Source: Chloroflexi bacterium 54-19
GTDB lineage: Bacteria; Chloroflexota; Chloroflexia; Chloroheliales; Chloroheliaceae
Length of the DNA: 64,000 bases
Direction: 5' to 3'
Assembly (NCBI GenBank): GCA_001898225.1
Contig: MKTJ01000047.1
Coordinates: forward strand, 353,934-417,933
A model generated the notes under the pieces. That model searched no databases and was not told the origin of the DNA. It saw only the letters and a program-made list of their open reading frames with translations. Of this stretch, positions 17,650 through 25,749 are shown piece by piece; the stretch's first letter is position 1, and every line of letters begins with the position of its first letter. The translations under genes and the position numbers were made by a program.

Positions 17650-18549
17650 TTACGATTGCGCGGCCAGTTCGGGGAAATGTTCTTCAAAGTAGCGGCCCCA
17701 ATCGGGTTGAGAGCCATCTTTATCCCGGAAATCGTATTCGCGTTTGAGTTTCCAGGTGCTTTGATAGGTGCCGGTTTTCGCCATGATATTTGGGTCGCTG
17801 GCTAAAGCGGCGACGGCTTCCCCGATATAGTAGGGGGTTTCCGAGGCGATGAAATGCTCCTCCTGTTTAGTGGCATCCTTCCAGGTTTCCTCGGTGACGC
17901 CAAAATAGTCGAGCATTTCCTCCGAGCGTAAAAAGCCTGGGGTTAGCGAAAGCGCGGCTACCCCGTGCGGTTTTAGTTCTTCGGACATTCCATAAGCCAG
18001 CCGCATGACCGAGTTTTTAACCAGGTCGTAGGCCAGGTTGCCCCGGTAGCGGAAGGTATCGCCGTCGGTTACCTCAATTATCAAACCTTTGCCGCGCGAA
18101 ATTATGAGGGGCGCGCCATAACGGGCCGTAATAATGTGGGTATGGACGGCATTTTCCAGCAGTTGCAGGACCGTTTGCACAGGAAGTTCCCAGAACGGTT
18201 TGCCCATCTGGCTCCCGGTGAAAGGCTCCCCACCCCAGATGTCATTGACTAAAATATCCAGGCCGACCTGCTCCGCCTTTACCCGTTCGAATAGAGCGCT
18301 GACCTGGCCTTCGTCACGGTGGTCCACCTGGACGGCAATCCCGGTCCCTCCGGCGGCGCTAACCAGTTCGGCGGTTTCATCAATGGTTTCGGGACGGCCC
18401 ATCCCCACGCCTTTCTGGCCTCGCACGCTTCGCCCGGTGCAATAGACCGTGGCCCCGGCCCGGCCTAACCCCAGCGCGATACCTCGCCCGGCCCCACGGG
18501 TGGCCCCGGCTACAACTGCTACTTTCCCGCTCAAAGGTTTTTCCGCCAT
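17650..18549 (-). CDS. SDR family NAD(P)-dependent oxidoreductase
   Basis: The 299-residue protein has the Rossmann glycine motif VAGATRGAGRGIALGLG (residues 12-28), a following GRSVRG that favours NADP, LVNDIWGG in place of the usual NNAG, and the catalytic pair YDLVK (Tyr-x3-Lys). A long C-terminal part with EEHFIASETPYYIGEAVAALA resembles DHRS1-type SDRs. The substrate is unknown. GGAG lies eight bases from ATG. It is divergent from the WYL regulator, with which it shares a symmetric operator/promoter region, so it is a likely regulatory target. Confidence 0.88.
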   Translation of the reverse strand: MAEKPLSGKVAVVAGATRGAGRGIALGLGRAGATVYCTGRSVRGQKGVGMGRPETIDETAELVSAAGGTGIAVQVDHRDEGQVSALFERVKAEQVGLDILVNDIWGGEPFTGSQMGKPFWELPVQTVLQLLENAVHTHIITARYGAPLIISRGKGLIIEVTDGDTFRYRGNLAYDLVKNSVMRLAYGMSEELKPHGVAALSLTPGFLRSEEMLDYFGVTEETWKDATKQEEHFIASETPYYIGEAVAALASDPNIMAKTGTYQSTWKLKREYDFRDKDGSQPDWGRYFEEHFPELAAQS

Positions 18550-18624
18550 TCGGTTTACTCCTTTTCAAAATAATCGGGTTTTCAAAATTTTTGTTTCGGA
18601 ATTTCTCTTATACCTTCTGTTATC

Positions 18625-18673
18625 AGTATACCTTCTTAATATGACAACCATTGTCATATTTGGGATCTATACT
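18625..18673. promoter_or_regulatory. Symmetric divergent promoter/operator between SDR and WYL regulator
   Basis: A palindrome with 10-bp arms AATATGACAA/TTGTCATATT and a 3-base centre occupies 18638-18660. Exactly 11 bases away on both sides stands a TATACT -10 box, at 18668-18673 on plus and 18625-18630 on minus. The arrangement is mirror-symmetric about base 18649. No good -35 box fits either -10, so the bound protein may be needed as an activator. A dimeric regulator, most simply the adjacent WYL protein, is the expected ligand. Confidence 0.7.
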
Positions 18674-18735
18674 TAAAATGGAGGTGGACAACCAGTTTCA
18701 AAGCGATTAACCAGGGTGTGGAGAAAGGGGAAACA

Positions 18736-19695
18736 ATGCGGGCCGACCGATTGCTTTCGATAATGCTGCTTTTGCAGGCCCATCGCCGTTTGACGGCGGG
18801 CGACCTGGCGCGCCGCCTGGAAGTCTCGGAGCGGACCATTCACCGCGATATGGAAGCCCTGGGTGTGAGCGGGATTCCGGTGACCGCCGAACGTGGGGCC
18901 GGGGGCGGGTGGAGTCTGCTCGAACCCTACCAGACCAACCTCACCGGCCTCAACGAAGCGGAAATCCAGGCCCTTTTCCTGGCAAAACCGGCCAGTTTGC
19001 TCGCTGACCTGGGTCTGAACCAGGCCGCCGAAGCCGCCCTTATCAAACTGTTCGCAGCCTTACCTGCCTTTCAGCGCCAGGGCGCCGAATATGCCCGCCA
19101 GCGCATCTATATTGATACCAGCGGGTGGCGGCAAACCGGGGAAACAAACGCCTGGTTGCCCACTCTCCAGGAAGCGGTCTGGGAAGAACGGCAGGTCCGA
19201 CTGGTCTATCGCCGCAACGACGATACCGAGGTCGAGAGGGTGGTAGACCCTTTAGGGCTGGTGGCAAAGGGCAATATCTGGTACCTGGTGGCGGGCGTGG
19301 ATGGCGAAATTCGTTCCTACCGGGTATCTAGGGTGATTGAGGCTGTCCCGGTGCCGACACCTTGCCAGCGACCCCCTGATTTCGACCTCGAAGCTTACTG
19401 GAAAGCGTCGGCGGGGCAGTTCCAGGCCACCCTGCCGGTTTACCGGGTGACGGTCCGGGTGGCGCCGGAATTTATCCGGCGGTTGGGTTTCAGTTTGCGG
19501 TTTGCCCGGATTGAGAAGACCGGGCCAATTGAGGAGGACGGCTGGCAAGAAGTGATTATCCGGTTCCAGACCGAGCAGGAAGCCTGCGAACACTTATTGG
19601 GTTTTGGTACTCAAACCGAGGTCGTGGAGCCGCACGAATTAAGGGAAAGAATTATAGAGGGAGCCAGGGCGACCCTGGAATTTTATAAAAAATAA
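18736..19695 (+). CDS. WYL-domain transcriptional regulator (YafY type)
   Basis: From ATG at 18736 (AAAGGGG just upstream; a GTG six codons earlier is possible) the product has 319 residues. An N-terminal HTH_11 domain reads RADRLLSIMLLLQAHRRLTA followed by LARRLEVSERTIHRDMEAL. The WYL domain (about 130-220) has the signature IWYLVAG and binds ligands, often nucleotides or nucleic acids in other members. A C-terminal WCX-like extension follows. It is divergent from the SDR gene across a palindromic operator and ends in a terminator that starts right after the stop codon. Confidence 0.9.
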   Translation: MRADRLLSIMLLLQAHRRLTAGDLARRLEVSERTIHRDMEALGVSGIPVTAERGAGGGWSLLEPYQTNLTGLNEAEIQALFLAKPASLLADLGLNQAAEAALIKLFAALPAFQRQGAEYARQRIYIDTSGWRQTGETNAWLPTLQEAVWEERQVRLVYRRNDDTEVERVVDPLGLVAKGNIWYLVAGVDGEIRSYRVSRVIEAVPVPTPCQRPPDFDLEAYWKASAGQFQATLPVYRVTVRVAPEFIRRLGFSLRFARIEKTGPIEEDGWQEVIIRFQTEQEACEHLLGFGTQTEVVEPHELRERIIEGARATLEFYKK

Positions 19696-19736
19696 GAGCC
19701 TGCTAGTTTTCGGGCTAACAGGCTCATTGTTTTTTA
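19696..19736 (+). terminator. Rho-independent terminator of the WYL gene
   Basis: GAGCCTGCTAG pairs with CTAACAGGCTC (one mismatch, loop TTTTCGGG) and is followed by ATTGTTTTTTAT. It starts at the base after the stop codon. Confidence 0.88.
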
Positions 19737-19951
19737 TCTGAGAGAGCAATACGCTTTCGCGTTTCGCCTTAAAATGCGGTTTCATAGAGGTTTTAAGTGG
19801 TTTAGGGAAGTCAAACTTTTAATAAACAATTCTTCGTTTGACTTATCTCCCTGTCAATTAATAAAGCATAGGCCGTGCCAGGGTTTGCTTTTCCCTCTCA
19901 ATCTAGTAAGAAAGTCCTATAAGATACTCAAACCTTCACCCAAAAGTCACC

Positions 19952-20167
19952 CTATTGTGGTTCCACCTCGTTTGTTTCTTCCTGGGCGCTCCCTTTTTCC
20001 AACTTTTTGTCAAGGAAAACCTCATTTTTAGGGTCAGGGCAGGGCTGTTTATTAACTTCCTCTTTGCGAATATGGGTCACGGTAACATTTTTGGTGGTCT
20101 CGTCGATTTCCAGGACTGAAATCAGTTGGATACCACGGCAGATTAAACGAAATTCTTTCTGAATCAT
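19952..20167 (-). CDS. Small acidic hypothetical protein
   Basis: A 71-residue frame starts at ATG 20167 with AAAGGA eight bases upstream. The N-terminal half could form a small beta sheet (FRLICRGIQLISVLEIDE, then NVTVTHIRKEE), and the C-terminal half is Lys/Glu-rich and probably disordered. I recognise no family. It is isolated between a terminator and the divergent phosphofructokinase gene, so support rests on the ribosome binding site and plausible composition. Confidence 0.5.
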   Translation of the reverse strand: MIQKEFRLICRGIQLISVLEIDETTKNVTVTHIRKEEVNKQPCPDPKNEVFLDKKLEKGSAQEETNEVEPQ

Positions 20168-20431
20168 AAGAGAGTCCTTTAAGGGCTTAATTTCTGGATG
20201 GCACGCCTTAACCCTATTTTTATTGGTGAGAGCCGTACAAACAGGAGTGCTTTTTAACTTGAATATATTCTAAAATCAGGGTGTTAAGCCTCTGTTAAGC
20301 TGTTATTACGTTCCCAAATCTCATTATAAATACCGGAAGGGGCGGGGCATCCTTTTGAATCTGGGCCAAACGTAGTAAAATCAGGCCGGGTACAGAAGAT
20401 TATAGGCCGCAAGATAATTTAGAAAGAAACG

Positions 20432-21661
20432 ATGCCAAAAATAAAGGGAAACCTGATTATCGGACAGTCCGGGGGCGCGACTGCCGTAATTAACAGCAGC
20501 CTGGCCGGGGCGGTGGCGGAGGCTTTACGCCACGAAGAAGTCGGTGAGATTTACGGGATGTTGGATGGTGTCCAGGGTTTATTACAGGAACAGTTGATTG
20601 ACCTGCGCGCCCAGGTCGGCACCCCTCAAAAATTAGATGAGCTAAAACATACTCCCTCGGCGGCGTTGGGAATGTGCCGCTACAAACTGAACGACTCGGA
20701 ACGCGAGCGTATCCTGGCGATTTTAAAGAAATATAATATCCGTTACTTTTTGTACGCCGGGGGCAACGACAGCGCGGACACCTGTCACCGTCTCGACCTG
20801 ATGAGCCGGGAGGCCGGGTACGAACTGCACGCCATCGGTATTCCAAAAACGATTGATAACGATTTGCCGCAGATGGACCACTGTCCCGGCTACGGCTCGA
20901 TAGCGCGGTTTTTGGCGATTGCCACCCAGGATAGCGGGATAGACTCCCAGGCGGCCCACCTGGTCCATCCCATTAAATTGATTGAGGTAATGGGCCGGAA
21001 CGCTGGCTGGGTGGCGGCGTCGGCTGTCCTCGGTAAAAGGCGCGAGGAAGACGCTCCCCACCTCATCTATACGCCGGAACGCCGCCTCGACCCGGCCAGG
21101 TTTCTCCAAGATGTCCAGGAGGTCTATAAAAAATACGGCTATTGTGTGGCGGTGATTGGCGAGACCGTCCGCGGCCCGGACGGTAAAACCCTCGGCACCC
21201 AGGCCGAACCTTACCTGGTAGATTCGTTCGGCCACAAGTATTATCACGGCCCGGCCCACTATCTCATGGGCCTGATAATCAAGGAGCTGGGGATAACGGC
21301 CCGGTACGATAAGCCCGGTACCATCCAGCGCATGAGCATGCTTTGCGCCAGCCCGGTTGACCTGGACGAAGCCTGGGAAGCGGGGGCGGTTGCGGCCCGG
21401 CGAGCTATCGGGGGCGAGACCGGGTTGATGGTCACGCTTCTGCGCGGCCAGGACGAAAATGGCGGCTACAAATGCGAGTACGGCGTGACGGCCCTGGAAA
21501 ATATCGCCAATACCGAACATAAAATGCCCGTGAGCTATATCAACGCCGCCGGGAATTTTGTGACCCAGGACTTTATTGATTACGCCCTGCCTTTAATCGG
21601 CGGCCCTATCCCGGCTTATCTCAAGCTTGACCGGGCGGCCCTGGTTAAGACCTCGCTCTAA
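20432..21661 (+). CDS. pfp: 6-phosphofructokinase, probably pyrophosphate-dependent
   Basis: The enzyme (409 residues) phosphorylates fructose 6-phosphate to fructose 1,6-bisphosphate in glycolysis. IGQSGGATAVIN is the N-terminal phosphoryl-donor loop. The donor-selecting motif is AGGNDSADT rather than the GGDG of ATP enzymes, and the catalytic loop is PKTIDND, with Lys where ATP-dependent enzymes have Gly. Both features are associated with PPi use. MGRNAGWVAA and the IQRMSM block are the sugar-phosphate binding segments. PPi enzymes are reversible. A terminator follows directly. Confidence 0.88.
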   Translation: MPKIKGNLIIGQSGGATAVINSSLAGAVAEALRHEEVGEIYGMLDGVQGLLQEQLIDLRAQVGTPQKLDELKHTPSAALGMCRYKLNDSERERILAILKKYNIRYFLYAGGNDSADTCHRLDLMSREAGYELHAIGIPKTIDNDLPQMDHCPGYGSIARFLAIATQDSGIDSQAAHLVHPIKLIEVMGRNAGWVAASAVLGKRREEDAPHLIYTPERRLDPARFLQDVQEVYKKYGYCVAVIGETVRGPDGKTLGTQAEPYLVDSFGHKYYHGPAHYLMGLIIKELGITARYDKPGTIQRMSMLCASPVDLDEAWEAGAVAARRAIGGETGLMVTLLRGQDENGGYKCEYGVTALENIANTEHKMPVSYINAAGNFVTQDFIDYALPLIGGPIPAYLKLDRAALVKTSL

Positions 21662-21690
21662 TTTCTCAACCTATTACAAATTACAAAAAT

Positions 21691-21727
21691 AAAAATAGGA
21701 CTGCTGGAAAGGCAGTCCTATTTTTTA
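21691..21727. terminator. Bidirectional terminator between phosphofructokinase and PhyH genes
   Basis: AAAAATAGGACTGC pairs with GCAGTCCTATTTTT around loop TGGAAAG. Stem bases extend into A/T runs on both sides, so it serves both convergent genes. Confidence 0.88.
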
Positions 21728-21734
21728 TAGATTC

Positions 21735-22640
21735 TTACATCATTGTGGACATCATTGCAGCGGGAGTAGCGCAACCGCCTTCGCCGCTGGGCCGGACGTG
21801 CGGCGGGTTAATGTCTTCCACGCCCAGGTAGCTATAGGGGTCTTCGCCGCAGACCAGTTCAATGTCGCGGAAGTCGAGTGTCCCCATGTTTTCGCCACGC
21901 TTGGGGGCCTGCCAGGGCAGGAACGACTCGGCGCTCATGAAGTGGTTTACCAGGGCGCGCCGGTAGCCTCCCGTGGCCCGGTTGGGCAGGGAGCGGTGCA
22001 GCAGGTAGCCGTTAAAGAAGACCACCGAGCCGGTCTTAACCTCGACCGGGATGGCGTCTTCGTCTTTATAGGGGAAGCGATAAGCCTCGCCGGTGCAGTC
22101 GAAACGGCGGTCGTTATGGGCCTGTTGCGGGTAGATGATGCCGCGTTTATGCGAGCCGGGAATGACCCACAGACAGCCGTTTTCAGTGGTGGCATCGTCC
22201 AGGGCAATCCAGGCTCCTGTCAGGGAGCGGTCCCTGGTAGGAATGAAATATTCATCCTGGTGCCAGGCCTGGCCGGGTTTGCCGGAAGCCTTGATGAAAA
22301 GCATCGACTGCATGGCTTTCACGTTTGGCCCGATAACCTGCTGCAAGACTTCGACCGTCTTAGGGTGCTTCAGGGTGTCGTACATCGGGCGGGAAAGCTT
22401 GTGGGGGAAATGGATGCACAGGTAGCGGCGGATAACCTCGTCGTCGGTTTCGTCCGGGCTGGCCGGGATGACGCCGTCGATGTCGCCCGCTTCACCCCGG
22501 CACAGGCGGACCGTTTCGGCGTGCAGGGTCGCTACTTCTTCGGGGCTAAAAGCGTCGGGTACGACCAGGAAGCCATTTTCTTTGAAAAACTTGCTATATT
22601 CGGTCTCTTCGATATTACGAATGTCCAGGGCGCTTGTCAT
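21735..22640 (-). CDS. Phytanoyl-CoA dioxygenase (PhyH) family protein
   Basis: ATG at 22640 with GAGGAAG upstream gives 301 residues. The double-stranded beta-helix iron ligands are H-x-D in WHQDEYF and the distal His in LLHRSLPN, followed by an Arg-rich GGYRRALVNHF that fits the 2-oxoglutarate site. The N-terminus NGFLVVPDAFSPEEV is the usual PhyH opening. These Fe(II)/2OG enzymes hydroxylate small molecules; the substrate is unknown. The C-terminal tail is unusually rich in Met/Ala/Thr. The Baeyer-Villiger-type oxygenase upstream is on the same strand, 170 bp away. Confidence 0.88.
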   Translation of the reverse strand: MTSALDIRNIEETEYSKFFKENGFLVVPDAFSPEEVATLHAETVRLCRGEAGDIDGVIPASPDETDDEVIRRYLCIHFPHKLSRPMYDTLKHPKTVEVLQQVIGPNVKAMQSMLFIKASGKPGQAWHQDEYFIPTRDRSLTGAWIALDDATTENGCLWVIPGSHKRGIIYPQQAHNDRRFDCTGEAYRFPYKDEDAIPVEVKTGSVVFFNGYLLHRSLPNRATGGYRRALVNHFMSAESFLPWQAPKRGENMGTLDFRDIELVCGEDPYSYLGVEDINPPHVRPSGEGGCATPAAMMSTMM

Positions 22641-22809
22641 TTTTATCTTCCTCGATAATCCTTTAATTATTCTCCAACATCCTTGAGCAGTTAAAAGCAC
22701 CAACTCCGGAATATATTTTACTATATCACAATTTGATTTTCATTCGTCTCGATTTCTTTGTTAAGGAATAGACCGGGGCCAAATTCGAGTTTTAGGGCCG
22801 GACCGGGTT

Positions 22810-24270
22810 CTACAGGGTGGCGTTATAGCGGGCGGCCTTAAAGCGGCGGGTCAGGCGGCGAAAGGAAAAAGTGAAACCGGGCCAGAGGGTAGTGTTGTGC
22901 CCCTGTTTATCCAGGTACCAGCTTTTACAGCCGGAATTCCAGACCGTCTTTTTTAACCGGTCTTGCAGCCATTCGTTGTAGCTGGCAACCACATCCGGCC
23001 TGACCTCAATCGCTTTGAGCCCTTCTTTTTTCATGGTGCGTAAGGCCCCGACGATATAATTTAACTGGGATTCAATCATGAGAATCATCGAGGAATGGCC
23101 CAACCCGGTGTTGGGTCCGATCAAGAAAAACATGTTCGGAAAACCGGCCACGGTCGAGCCGAGATACGCCTGCATCCCCTCACGCCAGGTTTCGGCTAAA
23201 ATTTGCCCGCCACGACCTTTGATTTTGCCGAAAAGGGGCGAGTCGGTGGCGTGAAAGCCGGTGGCGCAGACCAGGGTATCCAACCGGAATTCTTTCCCGT
23301 CCGCTGTCGTGACTCCGTCGGGGATGATTGTGGCAATCCGTTCAGTAACGACCTCGACATTAGACCGGGTCAGGGCCGGGTAGAAATTGTCGGAGAGCAA
23401 AATTCGCTTGCAGCCAAAGGCGTAATTGGGGGTCAGTTTAGCCCTTAAGACCGGGTCGGCAACCTGGCGTTGGAGATGCCGGGCTGCTAGCTGGGCAAAC
23501 ATTTTGGAGCGGTCCGGGTTGTAACGGGTCAGCCCGTAGGCCAACAACTCGCGCTGCCAGTAAATAACGGTGCGGACAAAGCGCTGGGCCAGGGGAAATC
23601 TTTTAAAAAGCTTGCGGTGCGATTCGGGGATAGCCCTGTCCTGCCGTGGCACAATCCAGGGTGGCGTCCGCTGAAAAAGGACAAGCTGGCCGACCTGGGG
23701 TTGAATTTCAGGGACAATCTGGATGGCGGAAGCCCCGGTCCCGATAACACCGACCCGCTTGCCAGTTAAATCGTAGTCGTGGTCCCAGCAGGCCGAATGG
23801 AAAAACTTGCCTTTGAAACTGTTCAGGCCGGGGATATTGGGGAGGGATGGTTCGCTAAGTGGCCCGTTCCCCAGGATTAAGACGCGGGCGGTTATATCAC
23901 CCTGGGGTGTAGTGATTTGCCAGGCTTTTGCGGCCTCGTCCCAACTTGCTTCGAGCAGAGGGCTATTCCAGCGAATATGCGGCATAATACCGAATTTCTC
24001 GGCGGTCTTCTGGAGATATTGCCAGATTTCGGCCTGGGGCGAGTACACGTGGCTCCACTCCGGGTTAAGGGCGAAGGAGAAAGAGTAGAGGTGGGATTGT
24101 ACGTCACAGGCGCAACCGGGGTAGGAGTTATCCCGCCAGGTTCCGCCAAGCTCGGAAGCCCGTTCCAGGATTACAAAATCGTGCTGGCCGGATTGTTTTA
24201 AGCGGATAGCCATCCCCAGTCCCGCAAAGCCTGTCCCAATGATGGCAACCTCGTAATTTTTTTTATCCAT
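22810..24270 (-). CDS. Flavin-containing monooxygenase, Baeyer-Villiger type
   Basis: The 486-residue protein has the FAD motif IIGTGFAGLGMAIRL, the NADP motif VGVIGTGASAIQIVPEI and, between them, the Baeyer-Villiger fingerprint FKGKFFHSACWD (F-x-G-x3-H-x3-W-D). GGTWRDNSYPGCACD is the conserved second flavin loop. Such enzymes insert oxygen into ketones to give esters or lactones with NADPH and O2. No hydrolase or alcohol dehydrogenase partner is adjacent. Natural substrate unknown. Confidence 0.9.
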   Translation of the reverse strand: MDKKNYEVAIIGTGFAGLGMAIRLKQSGQHDFVILERASELGGTWRDNSYPGCACDVQSHLYSFSFALNPEWSHVYSPQAEIWQYLQKTAEKFGIMPHIRWNSPLLEASWDEAAKAWQITTPQGDITARVLILGNGPLSEPSLPNIPGLNSFKGKFFHSACWDHDYDLTGKRVGVIGTGASAIQIVPEIQPQVGQLVLFQRTPPWIVPRQDRAIPESHRKLFKRFPLAQRFVRTVIYWQRELLAYGLTRYNPDRSKMFAQLAARHLQRQVADPVLRAKLTPNYAFGCKRILLSDNFYPALTRSNVEVVTERIATIIPDGVTTADGKEFRLDTLVCATGFHATDSPLFGKIKGRGGQILAETWREGMQAYLGSTVAGFPNMFFLIGPNTGLGHSSMILMIESQLNYIVGALRTMKKEGLKAIEVRPDVVASYNEWLQDRLKKTVWNSGCKSWYLDKQGHNTTLWPGFTFSFRRLTRRFKAARYNATL

Positions 24271-24343
24271 ATTCTTTTCATCCCATCAAGCCAGCTAAGG
24301 AGTGGTTTCTTTAAGTATACAACCCCTGGAAAGGGCATAAAAA

Positions 24344-24543
24344 ACGTTAAACGTTTAACGTGGTAAGTTTTTAGTTTTTAGTTTTCAGTGTTTAGTAATT
24401 CGGTAACTTAATTAATAGTACATACTCGAAGTTATGAACGCAGCCAAGGCCCCCCGCCACGCCTATGGCAAATATCAACTGCACCTTAAAAACGTTGGCT
24501 TTTTAGGAATCACGTTGAACGTTATTTCGTTAAAAGTTTAACG
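24344..24543. repeat. 200-bp block bounded by AACGTT-type palindromes
   Basis: At 24344-24361 lies a perfect 18-bp palindrome ACGTTAAACGTTTAACGT. At 24528-24543 the related CGTTAAA-AG-TTTAACG overlaps the dinB stop codon. A third small palindrome ACGTTGAACGT lies at 24512-24522. An AGTTTTTAGTTTT low-complexity run (24366-24400) is inside. It could be a miniature element or a dinB terminator/regulatory block; no transposase is present. Confidence 0.45.
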
Positions 24544-25629
24544 CGTCCTGTAGGAATAAGGGAAAAGAAGCTGGCGGGGAGCTCCGGTCTCGCTGAAATT
24601 GGAGACCCGCACCCCCAGAAGGCGCAGGGGAGTGCCGCGTTTCCAGGCCATGCGCATCAGGCCTCCGGCAGCGAAGGCGATTTCGTCGGCCAGGTCGGTC
24701 GGGGAGGCCAGGGTTATGGCCCGGGTGATGGTGCGCCAGTTGTTAAAGCGCAACTTGATAGCGATAGTCCGGGCCAGTAACTCCTGTTTGTGGAGACGTC
24801 CGGCCAGTTCTTCCGACATCTGCTGGATGTGTCGCCAGAGTTCGGCCCGGTTGTAGGTATCCTCGAAAAAGGTGCGTTCGGCGGAGAGCGATTTGGTCTC
24901 GCGGGAGGTAATGACCGTCTCGCTGCTGCGCCCGGCGGCCCGTTCCTGCAAATCCTGGCCCAGGTGCGGCCCGAAATTCTCGCGCAAAATATCCAGGTCG
25001 GCGGCAGCCAGGTCGCCCACGGTCATAACTCCCAGGCTGTTGAGACGAGCGGCCCACTTTGGCCCGACCCCGTAGAGGTCGCCTACCGGCATCGGTGACA
25101 AAAATTCCGCCTCGTAACCCGGCTCGACCACGGTCAGGCCGGACGGTTTGTTGTGGCCGCTTGCCATTTTCGCGACCAGCTTGTTGGCCGCTACGCCCAC
25201 CGAAGCACCCAGCCCGGTCTGCGTTTTCACCAACTCCTGCCACTGGGCCGCGATTTGAGGACCGTCCAGTTCGCCCTGCAAGGCGGTTATATCGGCGTAA
25301 CACTCATCTATACTGACCTGTTCAATCAGGGGCGTTTGCTGGCGGAGCAGGTCCATCACTTTTTGGGAGTGTTCTTCGTAAAGACCGTGCCGAACCGGTA
25401 AATAGACCCCCTGCGGGCAAAGCTTGCGGGCCTGTCCGACCGGCATGGCGCTATGGACGCCAAACCGCCGGGCGGCGTAGGAAGCGGTGGCGACGGCCCC
25501 GCGCTGGGTGTTAGCCTCGCCCATGACCACGATAATAGGCAACCCGGCGAGGTCCGGATTGACCACTTCTTCGACGCTGGCATAAAAAGCATCGAGGTCT
25601 ATATGCAAGATACAGCGTAACCAGGCCAT
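24538..25629 (-). CDS. dinB: DNA polymerase IV (Y-family translesion polymerase)
   Basis: The 363-residue protein starts MAWLRCILHIDLDAFYASVE, with the first catalytic Asp in HIDLDAFYASVE, and has the second acidic pair in QVSIDECYADIT (usually SIDEAYLD). The thumb helix-hairpin-helix LYGVGPKWAARLNSLGV and little-finger domain with SLSAERTFFED follow. Length is normal (about 350-420). No beta-clamp motif is obvious in the tail, which ends FPYSYRTR. Pol IV bypasses lesions and is often SOS-controlled, though I see no clear LexA box. GGGAG lies six bases before ATG. Confidence 0.93.
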   Translation of the reverse strand: MAWLRCILHIDLDAFYASVEEVVNPDLAGLPIIVVMGEANTQRGAVATASYAARRFGVHSAMPVGQARKLCPQGVYLPVRHGLYEEHSQKVMDLLRQQTPLIEQVSIDECYADITALQGELDGPQIAAQWQELVKTQTGLGASVGVAANKLVAKMASGHNKPSGLTVVEPGYEAEFLSPMPVGDLYGVGPKWAARLNSLGVMTVGDLAAADLDILRENFGPHLGQDLQERAAGRSSETVITSRETKSLSAERTFFEDTYNRAELWRHIQQMSEELAGRLHKQELLARTIAIKLRFNNWRTITRAITLASPTDLADEIAFAAGGLMRMAWKRGTPLRLLGVRVSNFSETGAPRQLLFPYSYRTR

Positions 25630-25749
25630 TGACCGCTCCCATATATGGGAAAACAGAAGAATTAAAACGTCTATTCTATTTTAGCATAATGGGGTTATTT
25701 CGACGAGTCGCTATATAAAAGTTCCCTGCGCCAGGCCAGGCAAAAAGGC

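Noticed and set aside
20723..21520. Open frame of 265 codons antisense to phosphofructokinase
   Set aside because: Complete overlap with a well-conserved enzyme and no protein-like features.
21798..22658. Open frame of 286 codons antisense to the PhyH gene
   Set aside because: The minus-strand gene has the iron-binding motifs and a ribosome binding site; the plus-strand frame has neither.
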